DNA of 64,000 nucleotides from an uncultured Christensenellaceae bacterium (GTDB lineage Bacteria; Bacillota; Clostridia; Christensenellales; UBA3700), in NCBI GenBank assembly GCA_910588545.1, contig CAJUOU010000001.1, positions 124,001-188,000 of the forward strand, written 5' to 3'. Below, piece by piece: positions 52,556 to 61,716 of the stretch. Under the pieces are notes generated by a model that saw only the letters and a list, made by a program, of their open reading frames with translations, did no database searches and was not told where the DNA came from. A program made the position numbers and the translations under genes. Within the stretch, counting starts at the first letter, position 1. Each line of letters starts with the position of its first letter.

Positions 52556-52813
52556 ATGAATATTATTATTGCATTTAAAGCCCGTAGCGATAGTTTGAAA
52601 TTTAGCGAGTTATTACGTAAAGGAGGGGTTCCTTCTACAATTATCAATACCCCGCGTGAGTTATCTGTCGGGTGCGGACTTAGCGTCAGTGTAGAACAAA
52701 AATACAGAGAGTATGCGTTGAAAGCGTTAACCGCTTTTGATAAAACGACATATATCGGAACATATCAACTAATGAAAAGCGGTCCAAGAACTATAGCGGT
52801 TGCTATAAGATAA
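52556..52813 (+). CDS. DUF3343 protein (putative Se/S carrier-like)
   Basis: 85 residues. NIIIAFKARSDSLKFSELLRKGGVPSTIINTPRELSVGCGLSVSV is the DUF3343 signature, with a single conserved Cys in SVGCGLSV. The family is thought to carry sulfur or selenium between proteins. Start ATG 52556 (GGGAGG upstream); a GTG one codon earlier is the longer alternative. Its divergent partner is the cysteine-desulfurase-like gene, 100 bp away, which would be the natural donor. That function is inference from context. Confidence 0.8.
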   Translation: MNIIIAFKARSDSLKFSELLRKGGVPSTIINTPRELSVGCGLSVSVEQKYREYALKALTAFDKTTYIGTYQLMKSGPRTIAVAIR

Positions 52814-52849
52814 ATACTTAAAGTGACGGGCGAAAGCTATCGGATAAAT

Positions 52850-52874
52850 AAGGTGCGAGAAATCGCACCTTTTA
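52850..52874 (+). terminator. Terminator after the DUF3343 gene
   Basis: Perfect stem AAGGTGCGA/TCGCACCTT with a GAAA loop, followed by TTT. Confidence 0.8.
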
Positions 52875-53015
52875 ACCGTTTGCAAATTTTGCTTTAATCT
52901 TATATATTTTATAAAATTTTTTTAGTATTATTTAAAAATATATAAAAGGACTTGAAATAACGTTAAAAGTATGTTACAATATCTTATTATAGATTATGTG
53001 CAAAAGAGGACAAAT

Positions 53016-53642
53016 ATGGATATCGATGTAATTTTGGAAAAGTTGAAAAAAATTCATAGCAATCCTGTGTGTGAGCTTGAATATGATAATCCCTTTCATT
53101 TGCTGATTGCGGTTATTTTGTCTGCACAGTGCACAGATAAACGCGTTAACAAAATAACTCCCGATTTGTTTGCAAAATGGCAAACGCCCGAGCAATATGC
53201 AAAGCTTACTGCGGAGGAATTAATACCTTACATTAAGTCATGCGGATACTATAACAGCAAGTCCAAATCGATAATCGAGGCGGCTAAAAGCATTGTCGAG
53301 GATTTCGGCGGGGAAGTACCTAAAACGGTGGAAGAGCTTATGACTCTTCGCGGTGTGGGTAAAAAAACCGCAAATGTAGTGTATGCCGTAGCTTTTGGCG
53401 GGGATGCCATTGCCGTGGATACTCACGTAAGGCGTGTTAGCAACAGGCTTGGGTTATCGGACAGCCAAGACGTACTTAAGATTGAAAAAGATTTGAACAT
53501 GTTGTTTCCACAAGCAGAATGGTCTACACTTCATCATTTGTTGATACATCACGGCAGATATGTTTGCTCGGCAAGAAATCCAAAATGCAATGAATGTTTG
53601 CTTAATACCGAATGCAAGCATTTTAATGACGGTAAAAAATAA
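53016..53642 (+). CDS. nth: Endonuclease III
   Basis: 208 residues from ATG 53016 (AGAGGA upstream); the frame extends to 52971 but adds no family sequence. HhH-GPD glycosylase: LRGVGKKTANVVYAVAFGGDAIAVDTHVRRV with catalytic Lys117 and Asp135, and a four-Cys iron-sulfur loop (C-x6-C-x2-C-x5-C) in CSARNPKCNECLLNTEC. It removes oxidised pyrimidines from DNA and cuts abasic sites. Confidence 0.95.
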   Translation: MDIDVILEKLKKIHSNPVCELEYDNPFHLLIAVILSAQCTDKRVNKITPDLFAKWQTPEQYAKLTAEELIPYIKSCGYYNSKSKSIIEAAKSIVEDFGGEVPKTVEELMTLRGVGKKTANVVYAVAFGGDAIAVDTHVRRVSNRLGLSDSQDVLKIEKDLNMLFPQAEWSTLHHLLIHHGRYVCSARNPKCNECLLNTECKHFNDGKK

Positions 53643-53677
53643 TATCAAAACTCGAAAATTTTTAAAAGGGAATAACA

Positions 53678-54514
53678 ATGAATAAGATTTTACGAAAAAG
53701 ACAACTAAGTGAAAATGTAAACGAATATGTCATACAGGCAGAGGATGTTGCAAAACACGCCCGTCCGGGACAGTTTATTATTTTAAGGGTAGACGGCGAG
53801 GGGGAAAGAGTACCTTTTACCATTGCCGATATAGATACTAAGTTGGGTACAATTACCATATTAGTACAAACAATCGGTATGACTACTTATAAATTATCCC
53901 TTTTAAATGAGGGCGATTACATACACGATTTTGTAGGTCCGCTTGGAAATCCTACCGAGCTTTCAGAGTATAAAAATATTGTGCTTGTCGGTGGTGGTAT
54001 AGGTAGTGCGGTTATTTATCCTCAAGCTAAGTATAGGCATAAAAATGGTTTGCAGTGTGACGTGATTATTGGTGCAAGAAACAAAGGTTTGCTTGTTTAT
54101 GAGGAAGAGTTTAGACAAAATGCAGATAATTTGTACATTGTTACCGATGACGGCAGTTATTGTGAAAAAGGCTTTGTAACAACTAAGTTGGAAGCTTTGA
54201 TAAAAGATGGCAAAAACTATGATTGTGTGTTTGCCGTAGGTCCTGTTATGATGATGAAAGCCGTGTGTGATTTGACCAAGAAATATGGTATTAAAACTAT
54301 TGTATCAATGAACTCTACAATGGTTGATGGTACAGGTATGTGTGGCTGTTGCAGGCTTACAGTAGGCGGCGAGACAAAATACGCCTGTGTTGACGGACCT
54401 GAGTTTGATGGTCATCAAATAGATTTTATGGAATCGGTAAACAGAAGTAAATTTTATAAAGAGCATGAATGCGAATGTTATAAGAGGGAGCTTGAAAAAA
54501 ATGGTAAAAACTGA
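53678..54514 (+). CDS. nfnA: NfnA-type ferredoxin-NAD(P) oxidoreductase, FAD/2Fe-2S subunit
   Basis: 278 residues. FAD domain with RPGQFIILRVDGEGERVPFTIAD, NAD(P) site VLVGGGIGSAVIYPQAKYRH, and a C-terminal four-Cys 2Fe-2S motif in DGTGMCGCCRLTVGGETKYACVDGPEFDGHQID. It matches NfnA/SudB (dihydroorotate dehydrogenase electron-transfer subunit-like). With NfnB it forms the electron-bifurcating NADH-dependent reduced ferredoxin:NADP oxidoreductase of anaerobes. The large subunit starts 14 bp inside its 3' end. Reading as sulfide dehydrogenase is a naming alternative. Confidence 0.88.
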   Translation: MNKILRKRQLSENVNEYVIQAEDVAKHARPGQFIILRVDGEGERVPFTIADIDTKLGTITILVQTIGMTTYKLSLLNEGDYIHDFVGPLGNPTELSEYKNIVLVGGGIGSAVIYPQAKYRHKNGLQCDVIIGARNKGLLVYEEEFRQNADNLYIVTDDGSYCEKGFVTTKLEALIKDGKNYDCVFAVGPVMMMKAVCDLTKKYGIKTIVSMNSTMVDGTGMCGCCRLTVGGETKYACVDGPEFDGHQIDFMESVNRSKFYKEHECECYKRELEKNGKN

Positions 54515-55886
54515 AAGAAATAAAACTATAACCAGACCAAGCGAAGTCAGAGTTAAAGATTTTGAAGAAGTATCGCAAGGTTTTACCTATGAACTTATGA
54601 AAGCGGAAGCCGAAAGATGCATAAACTGCAAAAATGCACCTTGCACTTCGGGCTGTCCTGTAGGAGTTAAAATCCCAGAGTTTATACAGTGCTTGAAAAA
54701 TGACGATTTGGACGGAGCTGTAAAAATAATAAAGTTGGACAACAATTTGCCGTCTATTTGCGGCAGGGTTTGTCCGCAAGAGAAACAGTGTGAAGATAAG
54801 TGTATTCGCAAATTGAAATTAGGTGGCTCTGTTGCGATTGGCAGTTTGGAAAGATTTGTCGGAGATTATGCTTTGGCGGATAGCAAACCAATACCTAAAC
54901 CAAGTAAAAGGCTTGACTACAAAGTTGCGGTAATAGGTAGCGGTCCAAGCGGATTGACTTGTGCTGCCGATTGTGCAAATGCAGGGCTAGACGTGACAAT
55001 TTTTGAGGCTTTCCACGAGGCAGGCGGTGTTTTGGTTTATGGTATACCGGAATTTAGATTGCCTAAAGACGAAATCGTAAAAAAGGAAATAAACAAACTT
55101 ACCGAGCTTGGCGTAAAAATAAAATACAATACAGTTGTAGGCAAAACGGTAACAATGCAGGAATTGCTTGACGAGTTTGATGCTGTATTTATCGGTACAG
55201 GTGCGGGACTTCCGTCCTTTATGAATATTCCTGGAGAAAATTTGAACGGAGTATACAGTGCCAATGAGTTTTTAACACGTGTAAACTTGATGAAAGCTTT
55301 TAAAAAGGGCTCGGATACGCCTGTGTTTATAGGTAAAAATGTTGCTGTAGTCGGTGCGGGTAATGTCGCAATGGATGCTGCAAGAACCGCTAAGCGTTTA
55401 GGTGCGGATAATGTTTATATTGTTTACAGACGCTCAAAAGAGGAAATGCCTGCAAGGATAGAGGAGATTGAACACGCTATCGAGGAAGGTATTCAGTTGC
55501 AGCTTTTAACCAATCCTACAAAGATATTGGGCGAAACTAATGTAGAGGGAATGGAATGTGTTAAAATGGAACTTGGCGAGCCTGACAGCAGTGGCAGAAG
55601 AAGACCTGTGGAGATACCTAATTCCGAGTATGTCATCCCTGTGGACGAGGTAATAATGTCAATCGGCACAAGACCTAATCCATTGCTGACAAGGGAGTAT
55701 GCCGATTTACAAACAACCAAACGCGGCACATTGATTGTAAATGAAGATTCGCAGGAAACTTCGGTGCAAAACATTTTTGCGGGCGGAGATGCGGTTACAG
55801 GTGCTGCAACGGTAATACTTGCTATGGGAGCAGGTAAAAATGCTGCCAAAACAATTATAGCAAGGGCAAACAGCAAAAATGTTTGA
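54501..55886 (+). CDS. nfnB: NfnB-type subunit (glutamate synthase small-chain-like)
   Basis: 461 residues from ATG 54501 (GGGAG upstream); the frame can be extended to 54465 in the previous gene. Two Cys clusters lie at the N-terminus (CINCKNAPCTSGCPVG and CGRVCPQEKQCEDKC) for 4Fe-4S centres, then FAD site GSGPSGLTCAADCANAG, EFRLPKDEIVKKEI, NAD(P) site GAGNVAMDAARTAKRLGA, and IFAGGDAVTGAATVILAMGAGKNAA. It resembles gltD/homotetrameric GltA, but pairing with NfnA and the absence of a large gltB make NfnB the best call. It links ferredoxin, NADH and NADPH pools. Confidence 0.88.
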   Translation: MVKTERNKTITRPSEVRVKDFEEVSQGFTYELMKAEAERCINCKNAPCTSGCPVGVKIPEFIQCLKNDDLDGAVKIIKLDNNLPSICGRVCPQEKQCEDKCIRKLKLGGSVAIGSLERFVGDYALADSKPIPKPSKRLDYKVAVIGSGPSGLTCAADCANAGLDVTIFEAFHEAGGVLVYGIPEFRLPKDEIVKKEINKLTELGVKIKYNTVVGKTVTMQELLDEFDAVFIGTGAGLPSFMNIPGENLNGVYSANEFLTRVNLMKAFKKGSDTPVFIGKNVAVVGAGNVAMDAARTAKRLGADNVYIVYRRSKEEMPARIEEIEHAIEEGIQLQLLTNPTKILGETNVEGMECVKMELGEPDSSGRRRPVEIPNSEYVIPVDEVIMSIGTRPNPLLTREYADLQTTKRGTLIVNEDSQETSVQNIFAGGDAVTGAATVILAMGAGKNAAKTIIARANSKNV

Positions 55887-55911
55887 CAAAAAAGTACAAT
55901 ATTTGTACAAT
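55883..55911 (+). promoter_or_regulatory. Promoter overlapping the nfnB stop codon
   Basis: TTGACA (55883-55888) contains the nfnB stop TGA (55884-55886); 17-bp spacer, then TACAAT (55906-55911). A near-palindrome GTACAATATTTGTAC (55894-55908) spans the spacer and -10. Likely drives obg, 150 bp downstream. Confidence 0.7.
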
Positions 55912-56062
55912 AAATAACTGCAAACAGGTTATTAGATAATACATACCGCTAATACTTAATATGATTAATTTAAATTTAATTAGTCAAAAGCGTTATCGGT
56001 GCAATAAAATTAGCTTTAAAAATAGATTAGTATCGATTTTTAACGGGTAAACAGGAGATAAT

Positions 56063-57322
56063 ATGTTTTTAGATATAGCGACAATTTTTGTAAAGGCAGG
56101 TAACGGCGGCGACGGTGTTGTCAGTTTTCATACAGAAAAATATGTCGCACAAGGCGGACCTGACGGGGGCGACGGCGGTAACGGCGGCAGTATAATTTTT
56201 GAAGTGGATAAAAATGCTTCAACACTTATGGATTTTAAATATGCAAAGCATTTTAGGGCAAAGAACGGCGAAAACGGCTCGTCAAAAAGGTGTAGGGGTA
56301 AAAATGCTCCCGATTTGATAATCAAAGTTCCTAGAGGAACTGTTATTAAGGACAAGCAGTCAGGCAAAATTATTGTGGATATGTTCGGCGAGGACGACAG
56401 GTTTATTTTGGAAAAAGGTGGACTTGGCGGCAAAGGCAATGCAAGATTTGCTACCGCTTTAAGAAAAGCACCTAGATTTTGTCAAAAGGGCGAGCAAAAA
56501 GAGGAAAGAGAACTAACATTAGAGCTAAAAACCATAGCCGATGTTGGTTTGGTAGGTTTCCCTAATGTAGGTAAATCTACACTTTTATCCGTATGTTCAG
56601 GCGCTAAGCCTAAAATCGCAAATTATCATTTTACAACACTGTCTCCTAATATCGGTGTAGTGCAAAGATATGGGGATACTTTTGTAATGGCAGATATCCC
56701 GGGACTTATTGAGGGCGCAAGCGAGGGCGCAGGATTAGGTCATAACTTTTTACGTCACGTTGAAAGGGTAAGGCTTATCGTTCATATTGTGGATATATCA
56801 GGAATAGAGGGCAGAGACCCTTACGAAGATTATTTGCAAATCAACAAAGAACTTGTAAATTATGACGAAAAGCTTGGAGATGTTCCGCAAATGGTTTGCG
56901 TAAACAAACTTGATTTGTTGACGGACGAAAACGCTGTAGAAGAGTTTAGTAAAAAAATTGGACAAAAGGTTTATCCTATAAGTGCTGTAATGAGAAAAGG
57001 CGTAGACAATTTAATAAATGATATATTTGACAAATTGGAAGAGCTACCTCAAGCAGAGCCGCTTGAATATGAGGCTTTTTACTATGAAGAGGCAGATAAA
57101 AACTCTTTTCATATTTCAAGAATGGATGATGGGGCTTTTTATGTTGAGGGTGGTTTGATAGACCTGCTTGTCAGAAATGTTATTTTGTCTGAATATGAGT
57201 CTTTTAGATATTTCCAAAAGTGTTTAAAGGAAAAAGGCGTGATTTCTAGTTTAAGAAAACATGGTGCAAAAGAGGGCGATATAGTGCGTATTGCCGATAT
57301 AGAATTTGAATTTGTAGAATAA
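56063..57322 (+). CDS. obg: Obg-family GTPase
   Basis: 419 residues. The N-terminal glycine-rich Obg fold has KAGNGGDGVVSFHTEKYVAQGGPDGGDGGNGG. The G domain has GFPNVGKSTLL (G1), DIPGLIEGASEGAGLGHNFL (G3) and NKLD (G4). A C-terminal OCT domain holds FHISRMDDGAFYVEGG. Obg proteins aid 50S ribosome assembly and stress control. AGGAG precedes ATG 56063. YhbY, another 50S-associated protein, follows by 15 bp, so the operon is ribosome-linked. Confidence 0.95.
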   Translation: MFLDIATIFVKAGNGGDGVVSFHTEKYVAQGGPDGGDGGNGGSIIFEVDKNASTLMDFKYAKHFRAKNGENGSSKRCRGKNAPDLIIKVPRGTVIKDKQSGKIIVDMFGEDDRFILEKGGLGGKGNARFATALRKAPRFCQKGEQKEERELTLELKTIADVGLVGFPNVGKSTLLSVCSGAKPKIANYHFTTLSPNIGVVQRYGDTFVMADIPGLIEGASEGAGLGHNFLRHVERVRLIVHIVDISGIEGRDPYEDYLQINKELVNYDEKLGDVPQMVCVNKLDLLTDENAVEEFSKKIGQKVYPISAVMRKGVDNLINDIFDKLEELPQAEPLEYEAFYYEEADKNSFHISRMDDGAFYVEGGLIDLLVRNVILSEYESFRYFQKCLKEKGVISSLRKHGAKEGDIVRIADIEFEFVE

Positions 57323-57337
57323 ATAAGTGAGGTATAT

Positions 57338-57634
57338 ATGACAAGTAAGCAAAGAGCGTATTTGAGAAGTCTTGCAATGACTATGACACCGATTGTCAAT
57401 ATAGGAAAAAACGGCGTGACGGATTCGGTCACCAGCGAAGTTGATAACTTGTTGGAATGTAAGGAATTGATAAAAATATCTGTACTTAAAAACAGCGACT
57501 TGGGTGCAAAAGAAGTGGCCGAGTGTTTGGCGACGGAGGTTAATGCAATCGTCGTGCAAACAGTAGGCAGTAAAATTACTTTATACAGAGTGTCCAAAAA
57601 GGATGATATAAAACATATTGAGCTACCACAATAA
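57338..57634 (+). CDS. yhbY: YhbY/CRS1-CRM-type RNA-binding protein
   Basis: 98 residues. MTSKQRAYLRSLAMTMTPIVNIGKNGVTDSV, with the GKNG loop, is the CRM-domain signature; LIKISVLKNS and VQTVGSKITLYR follow. Binds the 50S precursor or group II-type RNAs. GAGG precedes the ATG. It lies between obg and lon, common in Firmicutes. Confidence 0.92.
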   Translation: MTSKQRAYLRSLAMTMTPIVNIGKNGVTDSVTSEVDNLLECKELIKISVLKNSDLGAKEVAECLATEVNAIVVQTVGSKITLYRVSKKDDIKHIELPQ

Positions 57635-57645
57635 AGGAGAGTTAT

Positions 57646-59982
57646 ATGATTGAACAATTACCTGTTTTGCCACTTCGTGCATTGACAATATTTCCAAACA
57701 CTTCTATTTCTATCGATGTGTCAAGGGAAATGTGTGTAAATGCAATTAAATTTGCGGTGGATAATAAATTGAAAATTGTTGCTTGCTGTCAAATCGACAG
57801 TGAGTGTGATAAGCCGTTTGCTGAAGATTTGTTCAGCGTCGGCACGCTTGTTGATATTAATAAAATTTTAAAAATAGACGAAAATACTTATCGTATTCTT
57901 GTAGATGGTTTGTGTGCTGTGGATATGGTGGAATTTGTTCCTCACAGCGATTTTTTGATGGCTAATGTGGAAGAAAGATTGAATACGGGAGTAATGAGTG
58001 AAATCGACTTTATCGCAAACAAGACTTTCATTTTAAAAACTTTGGACACATTGATGACCAAGTATGACAAAATGTTCCCAAAACATATACGCATCACTTT
58101 GGAAAAATGTAACGACGCCAATATTTTGGCAAATTTGGCAGTGGGATTGGTAAGTCAAAGCAATTTAAAGCAAAAATTGTTGTCCGAACAAAATATTTAC
58201 AATAAGTTCGAGCTCATTTGCGATATGCTTACCGAAGAGATTGCTTATGTGGAAGCGATTCATAATATAGAGAAAAAAGTTCAGGAAAAAATATCGACTT
58301 CCAATAAGGAATTTGTGCTTAGAGAGCAGATAAAAAGCATTCAGGAAGAATTAGGCGAGGGCGAAAACGACGTTTATAGCGAATATTTGAATAAGATTGA
58401 AAGCTTAAATGCAGACGATAGTATAAAAAACAAATTGATAAAAGACTTAGACAGATATAACAGGATGAATGAATCCGCACCCGAGTCAAGCATTATCCGT
58501 AACTATTTGGATTGGGCACTAGAATTGCCTTGGAATAACTCTACTGTAGATAGCAATGATATGAAAGCGGTTATCGCTCAACTTAACAAAGACCATTACG
58601 GCATTGAAAAAGTTAAAAAAAGAATTGTAGAATACTTGGCTGTAAGGCTTATGACAAACGGAGAAAGCAGAGGTACTGTGCTTTGCCTTGTAGGACCTCC
58701 GGGTGTCGGTAAAACAAGCATTTGCAAATCTATTGCCACCGCTTTAAATAAAGAGTTCGTGCAGTTAACGCTTGGTGGCGTACATGACGAGGCGGAAATA
58801 AGAGGGCACCGCAAAACTTATATTGGCGCTATGCCCGGTAGAATATTAAGCAATCTTGCAAAATCAAACAGTAACAACCCGCTGTTTTTGCTTGACGAGG
58901 TGGATAAAATCACTCGTGATATGCGTGGCGACCCGTCTGCTGCTTTACTTGAAGTGCTTGACCCAAATCAAAACAAAACTTTCCGCGATAACTACTTGGA
59001 ACTACCTTACGATTTGTCTAATGTAATGTTTGTGCTTACAGCAAACGATATTCAAGAAATGGATAAGCCGCTTTTGGATAGGCTTGAAATTATAGAAATG
59101 GAAGGGTATACTTTGCAGGAAAAAGTTGCTATTGCAACGCAGTATCTTGTTCCAAAACAAGCAAAAGAGCATGGTCTTGACATTTCCAAGCTGACAGTTT
59201 CAAAAAGTGCGATTATCGAAATAATAGAGGGTTATACGCGTGAATCGGGAGTCAGAGAGTTGGAGAGACAAATTGCAACTATATGCCGTAAAATAGCGTA
59301 TAACATTGTAGTTAAATCAAACGGCGACACCTCTAAAATGGTGCACGATAAAAAAGTTATTATCACTCCTAAAAAAGTTAAAGAAATGCTTGGAGTAAGG
59401 ATTTTCTCCGAAAAAGATGACAATACAGAGGGCGCAGTAGGAAAAGTTGTCGGACTTGCTTGGACAATCTTTGGTGGAGAAACTTTGAATATAGAAGTTT
59501 GCATAATGCAAGGTAAAGGGGAACTTAAACTTACGGGCAAACTTGGCGAGGTTATGAAAGAATCGGCTATGATTGCAATTTCTGTTGTAAGAAGCAGAGC
59601 AAGCAAGCTGGGCATTGACGAAAAGTTTTTTGAAGAGCACGATATTCATATCCATGTACCAAAAGGCGCAACGCCAAAAGACGGACCTAGTGCAGGCATT
59701 ACAATAACTACTGCTGTTTTATCCGCTATTTTGGGCAAAAAAGTGAAAGATAGTTTGGCAATGACGGGCGAAATAAGTTTGAACGGCGATGCACTTGCAA
59801 TCGGTGGCGTAAAGGAAAAATCGCTTGCAGCTCATAGGATAGGTATTAAAACAATAATTATCCCACGTCAAAATGAAAAAGACATAATGGAACTACCTGA
59901 AAGTGTACGAAAAGAAATCAATTTTATTTTGGTGGATAATATTGAGCAAGTATGGGAACACGCTTTATTTTATAAAGAGTAA
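57646..59982 (+). CDS. lon: ATP-dependent protease Lon
   Basis: 778 residues. N-terminal LON domain (IEQLPVLPLRALTIFPN), coiled-coil (about 205-260), AAA+ module with Walker A GPPGVGKTS and Walker B PLFLLDEVDKI, and the protease domain with catalytic Ser in PKDGPSAGITI and Lys in GGVKEKSLAAHR. Degrades damaged and regulatory proteins. GGAGAG precedes ATG 57646. It lies 11 bp after yhbY. Confidence 0.96.
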   Translation: MIEQLPVLPLRALTIFPNTSISIDVSREMCVNAIKFAVDNKLKIVACCQIDSECDKPFAEDLFSVGTLVDINKILKIDENTYRILVDGLCAVDMVEFVPHSDFLMANVEERLNTGVMSEIDFIANKTFILKTLDTLMTKYDKMFPKHIRITLEKCNDANILANLAVGLVSQSNLKQKLLSEQNIYNKFELICDMLTEEIAYVEAIHNIEKKVQEKISTSNKEFVLREQIKSIQEELGEGENDVYSEYLNKIESLNADDSIKNKLIKDLDRYNRMNESAPESSIIRNYLDWALELPWNNSTVDSNDMKAVIAQLNKDHYGIEKVKKRIVEYLAVRLMTNGESRGTVLCLVGPPGVGKTSICKSIATALNKEFVQLTLGGVHDEAEIRGHRKTYIGAMPGRILSNLAKSNSNNPLFLLDEVDKITRDMRGDPSAALLEVLDPNQNKTFRDNYLELPYDLSNVMFVLTANDIQEMDKPLLDRLEIIEMEGYTLQEKVAIATQYLVPKQAKEHGLDISKLTVSKSAIIEIIEGYTRESGVRELERQIATICRKIAYNIVVKSNGDTSKMVHDKKVIITPKKVKEMLGVRIFSEKDDNTEGAVGKVVGLAWTIFGGETLNIEVCIMQGKGELKLTGKLGEVMKESAMIAISVVRSRASKLGIDEKFFEEHDIHIHVPKGATPKDGPSAGITITTAVLSAILGKKVKDSLAMTGEISLNGDALAIGGVKEKSLAAHRIGIKTIIIPRQNEKDIMELPESVRKEINFILVDNIEQVWEHALFYKE

Positions 59983-60031
59983 TAATTACAATATTTAATA
60001 TAATTTATAGTTACAATAGGAGGGGCAATTT

Positions 60032-60640
60032 ATGAAAATCAAAAACGCAAAATTTATTACATCTGTAGCAGATTACAATAAATTGCCTGCTTTAAATGCT
60101 CCCGAAATTGCAGTAGCCGGTAAATCCAATGTAGGTAAGTCGTCATTTATCAATATGCTTGCAAACATAAACAGGCTTGCAAAAACAAGTTCCACCCCTG
60201 GGCGTACGCGGTTACTTAATTATTTTGACATTAATGGTGGAGAGTTGACTTTGGTAGATTTGCCCGGATATGGCTTTGCAAAAGTTAATGACAGCGAAAA
60301 AGAAAAATGGAGCGAGCTTATTGAGGGATACTTTGCAAAAACGCCTAACTTGGTAAATGTATTTGTTTTGGTGGATATCAGACATGAGCCGACTGCTTTG
60401 GATAGGCAAATGGTAGCATATTTGCATCACTACAATATACCGTTTACATTGATTGCGACAAAAGGAGATAAGTTGAGCAAAGCGCAAATTCAAAAGCAAA
60501 AAAGTGTAATTGCAAAGACATTTGCTGTAACCGCGTCAAATATTTATGTTACTTCTGCATTAAATAAAAGCGGAGTAACCGAGGTTTTGGAAAGAATTGA
60601 AAATATTTTGTTAGCAAATAAGGAAACTGTAGAATTTTAA
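60032..60640 (+). CDS. engB: EngB/YsxC ribosome-biogenesis GTPase
   Basis: 202 residues. EIAVAGKSNVGKSSFINML (G1), TSSTPGRTRLLNYF (G2), LVDLPGYGFAKV (G3) and ATKGDKL (G4) are the YihA/YsxC set. It takes part in 50S assembly and is often essential. Lon followed by engB is the usual gene order in Firmicutes. AGGAGG precedes ATG 60032. Confidence 0.95.
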   Translation: MKIKNAKFITSVADYNKLPALNAPEIAVAGKSNVGKSSFINMLANINRLAKTSSTPGRTRLLNYFDINGGELTLVDLPGYGFAKVNDSEKEKWSELIEGYFAKTPNLVNVFVLVDIRHEPTALDRQMVAYLHHYNIPFTLIATKGDKLSKAQIQKQKSVIAKTFAVTASNIYVTSALNKSGVTEVLERIENILLANKETVEF

Positions 60641-60663
60641 TAATTTACAAAAAATAATTTTAG

Positions 60664-60690
60664 TACACCCTGTATGGGTGTATTTTTTTT
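60664..60690 (+). terminator. Terminator after engB
   Basis: Stem TACACCC/GGGTGTA followed by eight T; 23 bp after the stop. It closes the obg-yhbY-lon-engB operon. Confidence 0.9.
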
Positions 60691-60852
60691 GTAAAAAGCG
60701 TTTGAAAACCGTGGCTAAATTTGTATTCGACAAATTAATAAGATATTTATTTTAAATGAAACATATAATAAATTGTGAGTAGTTAAATTAGCTATTCACA
60801 TAAAAAAGTTATTTATCATAATATATTATGACTATATAGGGAGGTGAAATAA

Positions 60853-61521
60853 ATGTCTTTTTCAAATAATTGTAAACCAGAGAGAATGCCGGGTCCTATC
60901 GTAGGTAATCCTTTAAATGGTCTTACCGATAGAGCATCTATCCAAGTACAAAAAATATTTGATGCTTGTATGAAACAAGAAACTTTGACCGATGAGCAAA
61001 TAGTTGTTTCTAATTTAGAGCCATCAACTTTTACAGCACCGCTAACTTTTGTAAGTGCAAAAAGTACTACAGATGTAACTGTAAATAATTTAACTGTTAT
61101 CGATGTACCTGACAGCAAATGCTGCTCGAGAGTTACTGCCAGCATTGTTATTCCTTTGACAGTTGTTATGCTTGATGCAAACGGCACTCAAGTTGTGGGC
61201 ACTTCGGAAATAACAATACCTAAGGATATTTTAATGTGCTTGACTCAAGGCTCTGTAACTCCAAGCAGGATAGTTGCCGAAGCTTATGTAATCTCGCCAA
61301 ACGGCAGACTTATAACAACAGGCGAAGGCACTGCAACTTTTGCAATAACTGCTTGCGTGACAACTATAATGAAAGTTATAATGGATGTACAACTATTGGT
61401 ACCTACATACGGATATACATATATCCCACCATGTCAAGAGTACAGTCAAGATGTTTGCGACGGCGTATTTGATTTGCCTTTATACCCACGCGAATGTGGC
61501 AAGGATAATTGCAACATGTGA
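60853..61521 (+). CDS. Uncharacterised protein with CC and C-terminal Cys motifs, 222 aa
   Basis: ATG 60853 has GGGAGG upstream. The N-terminus (CKPERMPGPIVGNPLNGLTDRASIQVQKIFDACMKQE) is followed by two similar beta-rich halves with TVNNLTVIDVPDSKCCSRVTASIVIPLTV and SEITIPKDILMC, and a Cys-rich tail (PPCQEYSQDVCDGVFDLPLYPRECGKDNCNM). No signal peptide is seen. Similar proteins of this layout occur in Clostridia, perhaps as spore-coat or envelope proteins, but I cannot name the family. It stands alone with its own region; no vegetative consensus promoter was evident. Confidence 0.6.
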   Translation: MSFSNNCKPERMPGPIVGNPLNGLTDRASIQVQKIFDACMKQETLTDEQIVVSNLEPSTFTAPLTFVSAKSTTDVTVNNLTVIDVPDSKCCSRVTASIVIPLTVVMLDANGTQVVGTSEITIPKDILMCLTQGSVTPSRIVAEAYVISPNGRLITTGEGTATFAITACVTTIMKVIMDVQLLVPTYGYTYIPPCQEYSQDVCDGVFDLPLYPRECGKDNCNM

Positions 61522-61549
61522 TTGATTCACTTGTAAATGTAAGAAAAAA

Positions 61550-61716
61550 GCCGAATTTGATATTGTTGTTTTTGTTTTAAAACGCAATCAAATTCGGCAA
61601 AATTCTGTCAAAAATCGTAACTATTTTTATTTCTAATGAAAAATATTGATATAAAATCAACTTGAATCGGATAAAATTGTCCCTTCATGCGGTGCACGAA
61701 GGGATTGCTGTTTTTT
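61550..61716. terminator. Hairpin region between the orphan gene and the GNAT gene
   Basis: Two hairpins: GCCGAATTTGAT/ATCAAATTCGGC (61550-61561 with 61587-61598), followed on the minus strand by TTTTTT; and CCCTTC/GAAGGG (61681-61703), followed on the plus strand by TTTTTT. Together they separate convergent genes. Confidence 0.65.
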
